From NCBI GenBank assembly GCA_017468395.1, contig JAFUIR010000016.1, forward strand, positions 62,001 to 126,000: a stretch of DNA of 64,000 nt. Reading direction: 5' to 3'. The first letter of the stretch is position 1; the number at the start of each line of letters is the position of its first letter. The position numbers and the translations under genes are program-made. Source of the stretch: Lachnospiraceae bacterium. Lineage in GTDB: Bacteria; Bacillota; Clostridia; Lachnospirales; Lachnospiraceae. Under the pieces are notes generated by a model, which worked only from the letters and a program-made list of their open reading frames with translations, searched no databases and was not told where the DNA came from. Below, piece after piece: positions 26,446 to 36,188 of the stretch.

Positions 26446-27554
26446 TATTAGAATATAATCTGGCCTTCTTCGCAGCGGATGGACCGGGCGGCGAAAAAAC
26501 AGAACCTGCCACAGCGAAAAAATTAGAAGATGCCAGAAAAAAAGGACAAGTAGCCAAAAGCCGTGAAATAGCAAATGCGGCCGGGATTTTTGCGTTGTTT
26601 CTGGTGTTGAAATTCTGGGTTTCCCATATGGGAATACAGTTTTTGGAAGTATTCAGTGCAGTTTATAACCGGATACCGGAATCGGTAAAAGGTTGGAATG
26701 GGTTTATGCCCCAAACTGACATGGGGATATTGTTTTTTCAGTTGTTGTATCGGATTATCATTCTGATTGCGCCTATTATTATCATTGCGTTTATGGTAGC
26801 TTTTGTCTGTGACGTGGTGCAGGTAAAGTGGAGGATTACCCCGGATACAATAAAACCTAAATTTAGCAAAATGAATCCTATATCAGGTTTTAAAAAATTT
26901 TTTTCCGTATCCTCTCTTGTGGAACTGGTAAAATCATTGGCAAAACTTGGTTTGATTGGATATATTGTTTATTCCTATTTGCAGGATAAATGGCAATATC
27001 TTTTCGGGTTATATCATATGTCACTTATGGAAGTGATACAGATGCTGGCAGATATTGTGACCGATATGGGAATTCGGATTGCTGCGGTCTATATGATTAT
27101 TGCCTTGCTGGATTATATTTACCAAAAGGTAAAATTCAGCCATGATATGAGAATGACCAAGCAGGAAGTAAAAGAAGAATACAAGCAGTCCGAAGGTGAT
27201 CCCCAGATTAAGGGTAAAATCAGACAAAAAATGAGAGAAGTTTCGCAAAGACGTATGATGCAGGCGCTTCCTCAGGCGGACGTTGTTATTACAAACCCTA
27301 CCCATTATGCCGTGGCTATTAAATATGATCCCAAAGTGGCAGATGCACCCCTTGTAATTGCAAAGGGAGAAGATTATCTGGCACAAAAGATCAAGCAAAT
27401 TGCCAAGGACAATAATGTGGAGATAGTTGAAAATAAACCATTGGCACGTATGCTTTATGCCAATGTTGAGGTGGGAGAGATGGTTCCGCCGGAACTCTAT
27501 CAGGCTGTGGCGGAGGTGTTAGCCTTTGTTTACCACCTGAAGGGTAAAATATAA
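26442..27554 (+). CDS. flhB: Flagellar export switch protein FlhB (TTG start)
   Basis: A 370-residue protein with four TM helices and a self-cleaving cytoplasmic domain that switches export from hook to filament substrates. The N-terminus has GGEKTEPATAKKLEDARKKG and VAKSREI. The autocleavage site NPTH is at residues 285-288, in VVITNPTHYAVAIKYDPKVA. The TTG at 26442 is supported by GGAGGG ~10 nt upstream and overlaps the fliR stop. It should act with FliK encoded earlier in the operon. Confidence 0.95.
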   Translation: MILEYNLAFFAADGPGGEKTEPATAKKLEDARKKGQVAKSREIANAAGIFALFLVLKFWVSHMGIQFLEVFSAVYNRIPESVKGWNGFMPQTDMGILFFQLLYRIIILIAPIIIIAFMVAFVCDVVQVKWRITPDTIKPKFSKMNPISGFKKFFSVSSLVELVKSLAKLGLIGYIVYSYLQDKWQYLFGLYHMSLMEVIQMLADIVTDMGIRIAAVYMIIALLDYIYQKVKFSHDMRMTKQEVKEEYKQSEGDPQIKGKIRQKMREVSQRRMMQALPQADVVITNPTHYAVAIKYDPKVADAPLVIAKGEDYLAQKIKQIAKDNNVEIVENKPLARMLYANVEVGEMVPPELYQAVAEVLAFVYHLKGKI

Positions 27555-27591
27555 ATTTTAGACGAAGTAGAATGGACAGGAGGTGAGGAAC

Positions 27592-29640
27592 ATGAATATA
27601 AAAAAGATGCATACAACAGATGCGATGGTAGCGATATATATGCTTGTATCTTTTATTATGTTGATTGTTCCCCTGCCGGCCGGGCTTTTAGACATATTTA
27701 TGGCCTTTAATATGGCTATTTCCTTTACAATTCTGTTTGTGTGCATGTTTGTACAGGAAGTACTGGATATGTCTTATTTCCCGACAATCCTGTTGTTTAC
27801 CACCATTTTCCGAATTGCACTGAATGTATCTTCCACGAGATTGATTCTGACTACCGGTAATGCAGGTAACGTGGTTATGACCTTTGGCGAATTTGTAGGT
27901 GGCGGTGATTTGATTGTAGGTGCCATTATCTTTATCATTTTGATTTTGGTGCAGTTTCTCGTTATCAACAAAGGTTCTGAGCGTGTGGCTGAAGTAACCG
28001 CACGTTTCACCTTGGATGCGATGCCCGGTAAACAGATGTCCATTGATGCTGATTTAAATACCGGTGCCATTACAGATGCGGAAGCAAAGAGACGAAGAGA
28101 AAAGATTCAGGAAGAATCAAGTTTCTTCGGTTCCATGGACGGTGCTGTTAAATATGTAAAGGGAGACGCAACGGCAGGTCTTTTGCTGACAGCAATTAAT
28201 ATTGTCGGTGGTATCGTGATGGGTGTTACCAGAGATGGAGTGGAAGCTGCGGCTGCACTTCAGCACTATGGCATTATGACAATTGGTGACGGACTTGTAA
28301 GCCAGATTCCCTCACTTTTGATTTCTTTGTCAACGGGTATTTTGGTAACTAAGGGCGGAAAGGAAGCTGACTTTGGTCCCTCTATTATCAAGCAGCTTTT
28401 TGGCGTTCCCAAAGCAATGTATCTGGTAGGCGGTACACTGGCTTTCTTAGGTATAGTTACGAACTTAAATACCATTTTGTTTGTTGGTATGGGACTGGCA
28501 TTTATTGTAGGCGGACGTATGATTGCCAGCAATCTTGAAACTGCCCAGATTGAATCACAGGTAGACAGTGATGAAGTGGCGGCAGAGGAAATACGCCAGC
28601 CGGAGAACGTAAACAGTCTTTTGCAGGTGGATCCCATCGAGTTGGAATTTGGTTACGGTATCATTCCTTTGGCAGATGTCAATCAGGGCGGCGACTTGCT
28701 TGACCGTGTGGTAATGATTCGTAGACAGATTGCGCTGGAACTCGGTACGGTGGTACCCATTATCCGACTGCGTGATAATATCCAGCTCAATCCCAATCAG
28801 TATATTATTAAAATCAAGGGCATTCAGGTCAGTGAAGGAGAAATCCTTTTCGACCATTATATGGCAATGAACCCCGGATATGTGGAAGAGGAAATTACGG
28901 GTATTCCTACTTTTGAGCCCTCATTCCATCTGCCGGCAATATGGATTACGGAAGGGCAGAGAGAACGTGCGGAGAGCATGGGCTACACGGTGGTTGACCC
29001 GCCTTCCATCATTGCAACGCATTTGACCGAGATTATCAGACAGTACATTTCCGAACTGCTTACCAGACAGGATGTGCAGAATCTGGTCAACAACCTGAAA
29101 GAGACCAATCCTTCCCTTGTGGAAGAACTTGTGCCCAAATTGCTTGGACTTGGTGAGGTTCAAAAGGTATTGCAAAATCTGTTAAGGGAAGGTATTTCCA
29201 TCAGAGACCTTCTCACGGTGTTTGAAACACTGGCGGATTATGCACCCAGCACAAGAGATACGGATATTTTGACGGAGTATGTGCGGCAGAGTCTGAAACG
29301 CGCCATATCCAATAAATTCTTTCCCGCCCATGAGACAACCAGTGTGGTAACTCTTGACCCGAAAGTGGAGCAGGAGATTATGGGCAGCGTCAAACAGACC
29401 GAGCAGGGTGCTTATTTGAATTTGGACCCTGAGAGAACGAAGAAGATTATGTCGGCCGTGGGTAATGAAGTACAAAAATTGGAAAGCATCGGCAAAAATC
29501 CCATTATTATTACTTCGCCCATCGTGCGCATGTATTTTAAACGATTGACGGAAGATTATTACAAGGATTTGATTGTTGTTTCCTATAACGAAATTGAGTC
29601 CAATGTTGAATTACAATCTGTAGGGATGGTGACAGCATAA
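27592..29640 (+). CDS. flhA: Flagellar export gate protein FlhA
   Basis: A 682-residue protein with ~8 TM helices (to about residue 320) and a large cytoplasmic nonameric ring domain that docks substrate-chaperone complexes. The FHIPEP signature region is seen as TRFTLDAMPGKQMSIDADLN and GAITDAEAKRRREKIQEESS. ATG 27592 is preferred to GTG 27583 because AGGAGG (27577-27582) abuts the GTG. The stop overlaps the flhF ATG by one base. Confidence 0.97.
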   Translation: MNIKKMHTTDAMVAIYMLVSFIMLIVPLPAGLLDIFMAFNMAISFTILFVCMFVQEVLDMSYFPTILLFTTIFRIALNVSSTRLILTTGNAGNVVMTFGEFVGGGDLIVGAIIFIILILVQFLVINKGSERVAEVTARFTLDAMPGKQMSIDADLNTGAITDAEAKRRREKIQEESSFFGSMDGAVKYVKGDATAGLLLTAINIVGGIVMGVTRDGVEAAAALQHYGIMTIGDGLVSQIPSLLISLSTGILVTKGGKEADFGPSIIKQLFGVPKAMYLVGGTLAFLGIVTNLNTILFVGMGLAFIVGGRMIASNLETAQIESQVDSDEVAAEEIRQPENVNSLLQVDPIELEFGYGIIPLADVNQGGDLLDRVVMIRRQIALELGTVVPIIRLRDNIQLNPNQYIIKIKGIQVSEGEILFDHYMAMNPGYVEEEITGIPTFEPSFHLPAIWITEGQRERAESMGYTVVDPPSIIATHLTEIIRQYISELLTRQDVQNLVNNLKETNPSLVEELVPKLLGLGEVQKVLQNLLREGISIRDLLTVFETLADYAPSTRDTDILTEYVRQSLKRAISNKFFPAHETTSVVTLDPKVEQEIMGSVKQTEQGAYLNLDPERTKKIMSAVGNEVQKLESIGKNPIIITSPIVRMYFKRLTEDYYKDLIVVSYNEIESNVELQSVGMVTA

Positions 29641-30833
29641 TGATTATCAAGAAATTTCTTGGCAAAACAGAAGAAGAAGCGGTTGCAAACGCAAAAAAAG
29701 AACTTGGCAACGGTATAGTAATTATGAATGTTAAAGAGACCAAAAAGAAAGGTCTGTTGGCGTTTTTTAAACCCCGTATGGTAGAGGTAACGGTGGCTTT
29801 GGAGGACGAACCTGAGCGTATGGTAAAGCAGCCCAAAAGAGAAGGGATAATTGCTCCGGGAGCCGTCAGCGCGGAGAAAGCAAATGAGGCAGAAAACAGC
29901 AAGGTAGAAGCGCTGGAAGAAAAAATCGACAGTCTGCAATCCATGCTTGAACAGCAGTTACAAAAACAGGAAGAGCAGACAGAGGAAAAGGCTGTAGAAG
30001 AAAAGAAAGCGGAAGAAGAAAGCGAAAAAGATGACCCTATGGTCAAATTTATGAAACTTCTTTACCAAACCATGCTGGATAATGAGGTAGATGAAAAGTA
30101 CATCAACCAAATTATGGCAGAAATTGAAAAAATGCACAAACCGGGTATGCCTTTTGATTATGCATTGGCAAATACCTATCAAAAGATGATTTTGAAATTC
30201 GGTATGCCGGAAGAAATAACTCCGGCTGAAAAAGGACCGAAGGTTGTATTTTTCATTGGACCTACAGGGGTGGGTAAGACTACAACCATTGCAAAAGTTG
30301 CTTCCAAATTCTGCGTGGAAGAAAAGAAAAAGGTGGCACTTTTAACGGCGGATACTTATAGAATTGCAGCGGTAGACCAACTTAGGGTATACGCCAATAT
30401 TTTAGATGTTCCCTTTAAAGTCATTTATACGGTGGAAGAAGTGGAAGAGTCACTGAAGCAATTTGCGGATTATGACTATATTATAGTAGATACAGCAGGA
30501 CATTCTCATCAAAATCAGGAACAAAAGAGCAACATGTGCTCCTTTGTTCATTGTGTGGATGGCCTTGCAGAGAAAGAATTGTACCTGGTTGTCAGTGCTA
30601 CTACAAAATATCGCGACCTTTTAAGTATTGCGGACGCATATAAAGAGATGGGGGACTATAAATTAGTTTTTACCAAGTTGGATGAAACTACAGCACTGGG
30701 TAATTTGTTGAATTTGAAACTGTACACGGGCGCGTCGCTTTCTTATGTGACATGTGGGCAAAACGTACCTAATGATATTGAAGTTTTCAATCCTCAAAAG
30801 ACAGTTAAAACTTTACTTGGCGGAAAAAAATAG
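29640..30833 (+). CDS. flhF: Flagellar SRP-type GTPase FlhF
   Basis: A 397-residue GTPase that sets flagellar placement with FlhG. The N-terminal ~90 residues and the Glu/Lys/Gln-rich linker (95-140) precede the N and G domains. G1 is GPTGVGKTTTIAKVASKF, then LLTADTYRIAAVDQLRVYAN, and G4-like TKLDETTALGNLLN. The G3 motif reads DTAGHSHQN, where FlhF proteins normally have DTAGRSH; the Arg-to-His change is unusual. FlhG follows 9 nt later. Confidence 0.94.
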   Translation: MIIKKFLGKTEEEAVANAKKELGNGIVIMNVKETKKKGLLAFFKPRMVEVTVALEDEPERMVKQPKREGIIAPGAVSAEKANEAENSKVEALEEKIDSLQSMLEQQLQKQEEQTEEKAVEEKKAEEESEKDDPMVKFMKLLYQTMLDNEVDEKYINQIMAEIEKMHKPGMPFDYALANTYQKMILKFGMPEEITPAEKGPKVVFFIGPTGVGKTTTIAKVASKFCVEEKKKVALLTADTYRIAAVDQLRVYANILDVPFKVIYTVEEVEESLKQFADYDYIIVDTAGHSHQNQEQKSNMCSFVHCVDGLAEKELYLVVSATTKYRDLLSIADAYKEMGDYKLVFTKLDETTALGNLLNLKLYTGASLSYVTCGQNVPNDIEVFNPQKTVKTLLGGKK

Positions 30834-30842
30834 GAGGGTTAT

Positions 30843-31718
30843 ATGGATCAGGCGGAACAATTAAGGAATATTATTAAAGCCGAAAATCCGAACCGGCCAC
30901 TTGCCAGAGTGATTACAATTACCAGTGGCAAAGGCGGGGTAGGCAAATCAAATACAGCTATTAATTTAGCGGTACAGTTCCGTAAAATGGGGCAGAGGGT
31001 TATTATTTTAGATGCGGATTTCGGATTGGCAAATATTGAAATTATGTTTGGAGCGGTTCCGAAGCATAATTTGTGTGATTTGATATATCAGGGGAAAAAT
31101 ATCAGAGAAATTATTACATGGGGACCTATGGAAATCGGCTTTATTTCCGGAGGTTCAGGCATTGCCGGATTATCTAATTTAAGCAAGGATTATCTTACTT
31201 ACATTATACAAAATCTTGCGGAACTGGATGCTATTGCAGATATTATTATCGTGGATACGGGCGCCGGAATTGCAGATGCGGTTTTGGAGTTTTTGGTGGC
31301 AAGCGGTGAGATTATTCTGGTGACAACACCGGAACCTACTTCCATCACAGACTCATATTCGTTGTTGAAAGCGCTGAGCAGACATCCCAGATTTTCAGCG
31401 GAAAAATCACAAATTAAAATGCTTTCTAACCGCGTGGACAGAGAGGAAGACGGGCTTTTGCTTTTTGATAAGTTAAATGCCGTTGTGACAAGATACTTGA
31501 AACTGCCCATTACTTTTTTGGGAGCTGTACCATACGATTCACAGCTCAGCAAAGCAGTGATGCAACAGATGCCGGTATCCATTCAGGTGCCGCAGGCAAA
31601 ATCCAGTTTGGCCTATGAAACCATTGCAGAGAAGTTAATGGGAAAAGAAATGCCTGTGCAAAGGCGGGGAATGGCTGCATTTTTTTCACATATTATCAAC
31701 GGAAAAAAGATGGGGTAA
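30843..31718 (+). CDS. flhG: MinD/ParA-type ATPase FlhG
   Basis: A 291-residue deviant Walker A ATPase that controls flagellar number and stimulates FlhF. Walker A is TSGKGGVGKSNTAINLAVQF, followed by VIILDADFGLANIEIMFG and the Walker B-like DIIIVDTGAGIAD. The N-terminal DQAEQLRNIIKAE resembles the FlhF-activating DQAxxLR helix of the family. A C-terminal amphipathic segment may mediate membrane binding. RBS GGAGGG is present. Confidence 0.95.
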   Translation: MDQAEQLRNIIKAENPNRPLARVITITSGKGGVGKSNTAINLAVQFRKMGQRVIILDADFGLANIEIMFGAVPKHNLCDLIYQGKNIREIITWGPMEIGFISGGSGIAGLSNLSKDYLTYIIQNLAELDAIADIIIVDTGAGIADAVLEFLVASGEIILVTTPEPTSITDSYSLLKALSRHPRFSAEKSQIKMLSNRVDREEDGLLLFDKLNAVVTRYLKLPITFLGAVPYDSQLSKAVMQQMPVSIQVPQAKSSLAYETIAEKLMGKEMPVQRRGMAAFFSHIINGKKMG

Positions 31719-31726
31719 AATAAGTA

Positions 31727-32452
31727 ATGTTATCGAAATTAGTTGAAGTCGGAAACCGTTTGGAATTGCAAATGCTGGAGCGCATGCGCGATTCGGAAAA
31801 GCCTAAAAAAGTCTATCAAAGTGAAGTTTACGAAATTTTATCAGAAGACCGTCTGGAAATCACGATGCCTATCGAGCAGAGCAAATTGATTCTCTTGCCG
31901 GTGGACAGTGAATGCGATGTGATTTTTTTCGGAAAAGCCGGACTTTATCAGTGTTATGCACGAATTGTAGACAGATACAAAAGTAATAACGTGTATATTT
32001 TAGTTATTGAACTGCTTTCTAATTTAAGAAAGCATCAGAGAAGAGATTATTACCGTTACAGTTGTGCACTGCAAATGTCCTCCAGACTTCTTGAAGAAGC
32101 GGAAATTACGGCACTGGAAGAAGATAAAGATTTTGAATTGGTGCCGGGAGCACAATTAAACCAAAGTGTAATCGTGGATCTCAGCGGCGGCGGACTCAGA
32201 TTTTTGGCAAGTTTCAAATATGAGAAGGACAGTTTAATATATTGCTCTTATCAACTTGTGGTAAAAGGAGCACCCAAAAAGTACGAATTTGTGGGAAAAA
32301 TCCTGAATGTTAAAAAATCTGAAAAAAGGCCGGGAACCTTTGAACACCGGCTTCAGTATGTAAATATTGCGGAAAACGTAAGAGAAGAGATAATAAAGTA
32401 CATATTTGAAGAAGAACGGAAAGAGCGCCGCAGGGAAACGGATATGAAATAA
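31727..32452 (+). CDS. PilZ-domain flagellar brake (YcgR/MotI type)
   Basis: A 241-residue two-domain protein. The N-terminal beta-barrel (YcgR-N-like) spans ~1-100. The C-terminal PilZ domain carries both c-di-GMP motifs: RKHQRRDYYRY (RxxxR type) and DLSGGGLRFL (D/NxSxxG type). Such proteins bind c-di-GMP and slow the motor by contacting MotA or FliG, so this operon appears to be under second-messenger control after assembly. It is inserted between flhG and cheB, 8 nt after flhG. No GGDEF or EAL protein is in the window. Confidence 0.88.
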   Translation: MLSKLVEVGNRLELQMLERMRDSEKPKKVYQSEVYEILSEDRLEITMPIEQSKLILLPVDSECDVIFFGKAGLYQCYARIVDRYKSNNVYILVIELLSNLRKHQRRDYYRYSCALQMSSRLLEEAEITALEEDKDFELVPGAQLNQSVIVDLSGGGLRFLASFKYEKDSLIYCSYQLVVKGAPKKYEFVGKILNVKKSEKRPGTFEHRLQYVNIAENVREEIIKYIFEEERKERRRETDMK

Positions 32453-32473
32453 TAAGTGAGTGAGGTATTGGAC

Positions 32474-33553
32474 GTGGAGAAAAAAATACTTGTAGTAGAT
32501 GACTCTGCACTCATGAGAAGTGTATTGTGTGATATAATCAATAATGACAACAGATTCCAAGTAGTAGACCGGGCTACAAACGGGTTAGAAGCACTGGATT
32601 TACTCAGCAGAAATCAATACGATGCAGTTGTTTTGGATGTAAACATGCCGAAGATGAACGGTTTGGAACTTTTAAAAGAGTTGCATAAGTATAAGATTTC
32701 CGCAAAAGTAATGATGGCCAGTACGGATACACGCGAAGGTGCAAAGACTACACTTGATGCCTTGGAACTGGGAGCACTTGATTTTGTCCACAAACCGGAC
32801 AGGGCTTTTGATTGCCGTAGTGATGAATTCAGAATCAAGTTGCTTGACACATTGGCGGCGGTAGCAGATGCCAAACCTCCTGTATTTACCTCATGGGAAA
32901 AAATACGGGAAGAAAGCGCTACTACCAAAAAGATGGTAGAACTTGTTCAAAGAAAAACATCCGCCATTGAAGGTAATAAAGTTGTTGCCATTGCCTGTTC
33001 CACCGGAGGACCTAAAGCACTTCATTCGGTAATCCCCATGCTTCCTGGAAATTTAAGGGCTCCTGTTTTGATTGTTCAGCATATGCCTAAGGGCTTTACC
33101 GCATCTTTGGCAGAGCGCTTGAACGCTATGGGAGACATTAACGTCAAAGAAGCAGCAGAGGGAGATGTGCTGGAACCGGGACATGTATATGTGGCCATGG
33201 GCGGTATGCATATGAATGTGCGGACGCTGCCCGGCGGCAAATATTCGATTTATTATTCGGATGAGCCTGCCAGAGAAGGGGTAAAACCCTGTGCCAACTA
33301 TATGTACGAGTCCTTGGAAAACAGCCGTTTTGATGAAGTGGTTTGTGTGGTATTGACCGGTATGGGAGCAGACGGGACGAAAGGAATCCAGAACCTGAAA
33401 ACCAAAAAGAAAGTGCATGTAATTGCACAAGACCAGAATTCCTGCGCCGTGTACGGTATGCCAAAGAGCGTTGTGACAGCAGGGCTCGCCGATCAGGTGG
33501 TGCCGTTAGAGCAGATTGCACAGGAGATAATTTTAAACGTGGGGGTAATGTGA
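32474..33553 (+). CDS. cheB: Chemoreceptor methylesterase/deamidase CheB (GTG start)
   Basis: A 359-residue adaptation enzyme: N-terminal receiver (Asp9/Asp10, phospho-Asp55 in VVLDVNMPKMNG) and C-terminal esterase with the catalytic Ser in ACSTGGPKAL, His in VQHMPKGFTASLAERL and Asp in GMGADGTKG. The GTG at 32474 is favoured because GAGGT lies 8 nt upstream and it yields MEKKILVVDD; GTG 32456 has no RBS. The partner methyltransferase CheR is not encoded in this window. Confidence 0.95.
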   Translation: MEKKILVVDDSALMRSVLCDIINNDNRFQVVDRATNGLEALDLLSRNQYDAVVLDVNMPKMNGLELLKELHKYKISAKVMMASTDTREGAKTTLDALELGALDFVHKPDRAFDCRSDEFRIKLLDTLAAVADAKPPVFTSWEKIREESATTKKMVELVQRKTSAIEGNKVVAIACSTGGPKALHSVIPMLPGNLRAPVLIVQHMPKGFTASLAERLNAMGDINVKEAAEGDVLEPGHVYVAMGGMHMNVRTLPGGKYSIYYSDEPAREGVKPCANYMYESLENSRFDEVVCVVLTGMGADGTKGIQNLKTKKKVHVIAQDQNSCAVYGMPKSVVTAGLADQVVPLEQIAQEIILNVGVM

Positions 33554-33554
33554 T

Positions 33555-35666
33555 ATGGATGTAAGCCAGTACCTTGAGATTTTTCTTGATGAAACAAAAG
33601 AACATTTACAGAATCTGAACACACAAATTTTGGAATTGGAACAGGATTCCGAAAATATGGATACGATCAATGAGATCTTCCGTGCTGCTCATTCCCTGAA
33701 AGGAATGGCAGGTACCATGGGCTATAAGAGAATGCAGGCATTGACACATGATATGGAAAATGTATTCTCAGAAGTGAGAAATGGTAACCTCAAAGTAAAT
33801 GCGGAAATGATTGATACAGTGTTCCAGTGTTTGGACGCTCTTGATGAGTATCTGACAAATATCCAGACTACTGCGGATGAAGGTACCAACGATAACGAAC
33901 CTATCATAAAGAAATTGACAGATATTTTAAACGGTGGCAAAGAAGAGAAGGCTAGTGAACCTGCAAAAGAAGAAAAAGTATCTGCTGATGAAAATACAGA
34001 TGAACAAAAATGGCTCCAAATCAAATTGGACGGTACTGACTGCCATGTAATCAAAGAGGCTGAAAAACAGGGCAAAAATGTTTATGGACTGACTGTAAAA
34101 ATTCAGGAAAGTTGTCTGCTGAAAGCCGCAAGAGCATTTTTGGTTTATAAGGCAGTGGAAGAGTTGGGAGAAATTATTATTTCCAGTCCTTCTGCACAGG
34201 ATATTGAGGACGAGAAATTTGATTTTGATTTCTCTTTGGTTGTTATTTCCGAAGCTGATATTGAAAAGGTAAAGAAGGCTGTTATGGGCGTATCCGAAGT
34301 GGAGAGCGTTATTGCTGACAAGTTGGATATGAGCCTGATGGATACAGAAGAAGAGGCGGCTGCCCAGAGCGATGCTGGAACTGCCGGCAATGCTGATGTT
34401 GCGGATACAACAGCCGTTGCAATACAGGAAGTAAGTGCCGACCGCGCAGTGGAAACAAAAGCAACTGCACAGGAGAAAAAACAGCAGGTTGCAAAACCTG
34501 TTGTCAACCGTACTGTCAGAGTTGATATTGAAAAACTGGATGTCCTGATGAATCTGGTCAGCGAGCTTATTATTGCAAAGAACTCTCTGGTAGCAGCATC
34601 CAGCAGTACACAGGAAAAAGCAACTACCGGCATGGGATTCAATGAACAGATTGAATACCTCGGAAGTGTTACCACAAACCTTCATGAATCCGTTATGAAG
34701 GTCCGCATGGTACCTATTGAAAGCGTTGTAAACAAATTCCCCCGTATGATTAGGGATTTGTCTAAAAAGTTAAATAAAAAAATGGAACTGTATATGTCCG
34801 GTGAAGAGACAGAACTTGACCGTACAGTGGTAGATGAAATCGGAGATCCTTTGATGCACTTGCTCCGTAATGCGGCAGACCATGGTCTGGAATCTGCAGA
34901 AGTGCGTGCACAGAGAGGAAAGCCCGCAGTAGGTTCCATTTGGCTTGATGCATATCAGGATGGTAATAACGTTGTCATCGAGGTTAGAGATGATGGTAAC
35001 GGTATTGATACAAAGGCTGTAAAAGCAAAAGCGATTGAAAGAGGAACCATTACACCGGAACAGGGCGAGAGCATGTCCGAAAAAGAAATTATGGATTTGC
35101 TGTTCCTTCCCAGTTTCTCTACAGCTAAGCAGGTATCTGACGTATCCGGAAGAGGCGTTGGTCTTGACGTTGTAAGAAGCAAGATTGAATCCTTAAGCGG
35201 TGAAGTGGAAGTCAGAAGTAAACTGGGTGAAGGAAGTACATGGATTATCCGTCTGCCTTTGACACTGGCTATTATTCAGGCACTGATGGTAGTCGTAGGC
35301 GGCGAAAAATATGCTATTTCCCTTGGTTCTATCCAGACTATCGAAGATGTATCTCCTGATGAGATTAAACTGGTTCAGAATAAAGAAGTAATCCATTTGA
35401 GAGGAAATGTCATTCCCATCGTTCGTTTGGCTAACGTACTGGAAACAGAAAGCGCTAAAAACGAAGATGAAAATATGGTTGTAGTTATTGCGAAGAAAGG
35501 CGATAGACTGGCAGGTCTTGTTGTTGATGAACTTTTGGGACAGCAGGAAATCGTTATCAAGTCTATGGGCAAATACATTGACAATAAGTGCAAGATAATC
35601 AGTGGTGCTACAATCTTAGGTGATGGTGAAGTTGCACTGATTCTGGATGCAAACACATTGATTTAA
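33555..35666 (+). CDS. cheA: Chemotaxis histidine kinase CheA
   Basis: A 703-residue kinase of the chemoreceptor array. Domains in order: HPt P1 with phospho-His46 (RAAHSLKGMAGTMGY); P2-type CheY-docking region at about 150-235; a Gln/Ala/Thr-rich linker; P3 dimerisation helices (VDIEKLDVLMNLVSELIIAK); the P4 ATPase with N box HLLRNAADHGLE, G1 VRDDGNGID and G2 GRGVGLDVV; and P5, CheW-like, at the C-terminus. It phosphorylates CheY and CheB. RBS GGGGGTAA. Confidence 0.97.
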   Translation: MDVSQYLEIFLDETKEHLQNLNTQILELEQDSENMDTINEIFRAAHSLKGMAGTMGYKRMQALTHDMENVFSEVRNGNLKVNAEMIDTVFQCLDALDEYLTNIQTTADEGTNDNEPIIKKLTDILNGGKEEKASEPAKEEKVSADENTDEQKWLQIKLDGTDCHVIKEAEKQGKNVYGLTVKIQESCLLKAARAFLVYKAVEELGEIIISSPSAQDIEDEKFDFDFSLVVISEADIEKVKKAVMGVSEVESVIADKLDMSLMDTEEEAAAQSDAGTAGNADVADTTAVAIQEVSADRAVETKATAQEKKQQVAKPVVNRTVRVDIEKLDVLMNLVSELIIAKNSLVAASSSTQEKATTGMGFNEQIEYLGSVTTNLHESVMKVRMVPIESVVNKFPRMIRDLSKKLNKKMELYMSGEETELDRTVVDEIGDPLMHLLRNAADHGLESAEVRAQRGKPAVGSIWLDAYQDGNNVVIEVRDDGNGIDTKAVKAKAIERGTITPEQGESMSEKEIMDLLFLPSFSTAKQVSDVSGRGVGLDVVRSKIESLSGEVEVRSKLGEGSTWIIRLPLTLAIIQALMVVVGGEKYAISLGSIQTIEDVSPDEIKLVQNKEVIHLRGNVIPIVRLANVLETESAKNEDENMVVVIAKKGDRLAGLVVDELLGQQEIVIKSMGKYIDNKCKIISGATILGDGEVALILDANTLI

Positions 35667-35706
35667 CCATGTGAGAAACCATGAAATGGTTGGAATGGAG
35701 GACGAA

Positions 35707-36159
35707 ATGGAAGAATTAAAGACAGTAGGCGATACTACACAATTTATTGTAATCAGATTAGGCGCAGAGCAGTACGGTATTGATATTAAATATATCGACA
35801 ATATTGTCAGAATGCAGCATATTACCAGAGTTCCCAAGGTAGATGCCTTCTTAAAAGGTGTTATCAACCTTCGTGGTGAGGTCATTCCTGTAATGAGTAT
35901 CCGTTTAAAAATGGATCTTCCGGCAGATGAGTACACCAAATCCACCAGAATTATTATTCTGAAACTGGAACAGCATGGTACCGTCGGTATTATTGTTGAC
36001 GAAGTAAAAGAAGTTGTTACTTTGGAAAACGACCAGGTAGAAAAAATGGCATATGATAAAGAAGAAGTGAATTTTATTTCCGGAATCGGCAAATATGAGG
36101 GCGGATTAATTTCATTGCTTGACTTAAATATTGTATTGCAGGAAAGAGAAAACGTATAA
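35707..36159 (+). CDS. cheW: Chemotaxis coupling protein CheW
   Basis: A 150-residue single CheW domain that bridges receptors and CheA. It contains TQFIVIRLGAEQYGIDIKYI, ITRVPKVDAFLKGVINLRGE and VIPVMSIRLKMDLP, the conserved core. ATG 35707 is chosen because GGAGG at 35696-35700 precedes it with a 5-6 nt spacing; an upstream GTG at 35671 has no RBS. It ends LLDLNIVLQERENV. Confidence 0.95.
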   Translation: MEELKTVGDTTQFIVIRLGAEQYGIDIKYIDNIVRMQHITRVPKVDAFLKGVINLRGEVIPVMSIRLKMDLPADEYTKSTRIIILKLEQHGTVGIIVDEVKEVVTLENDQVEKMAYDKEEVNFISGIGKYEGGLISLLDLNIVLQERENV

Positions 36160-36188
36160 TTTAGTGCACAGAAAGGCATGGTTTTGAC

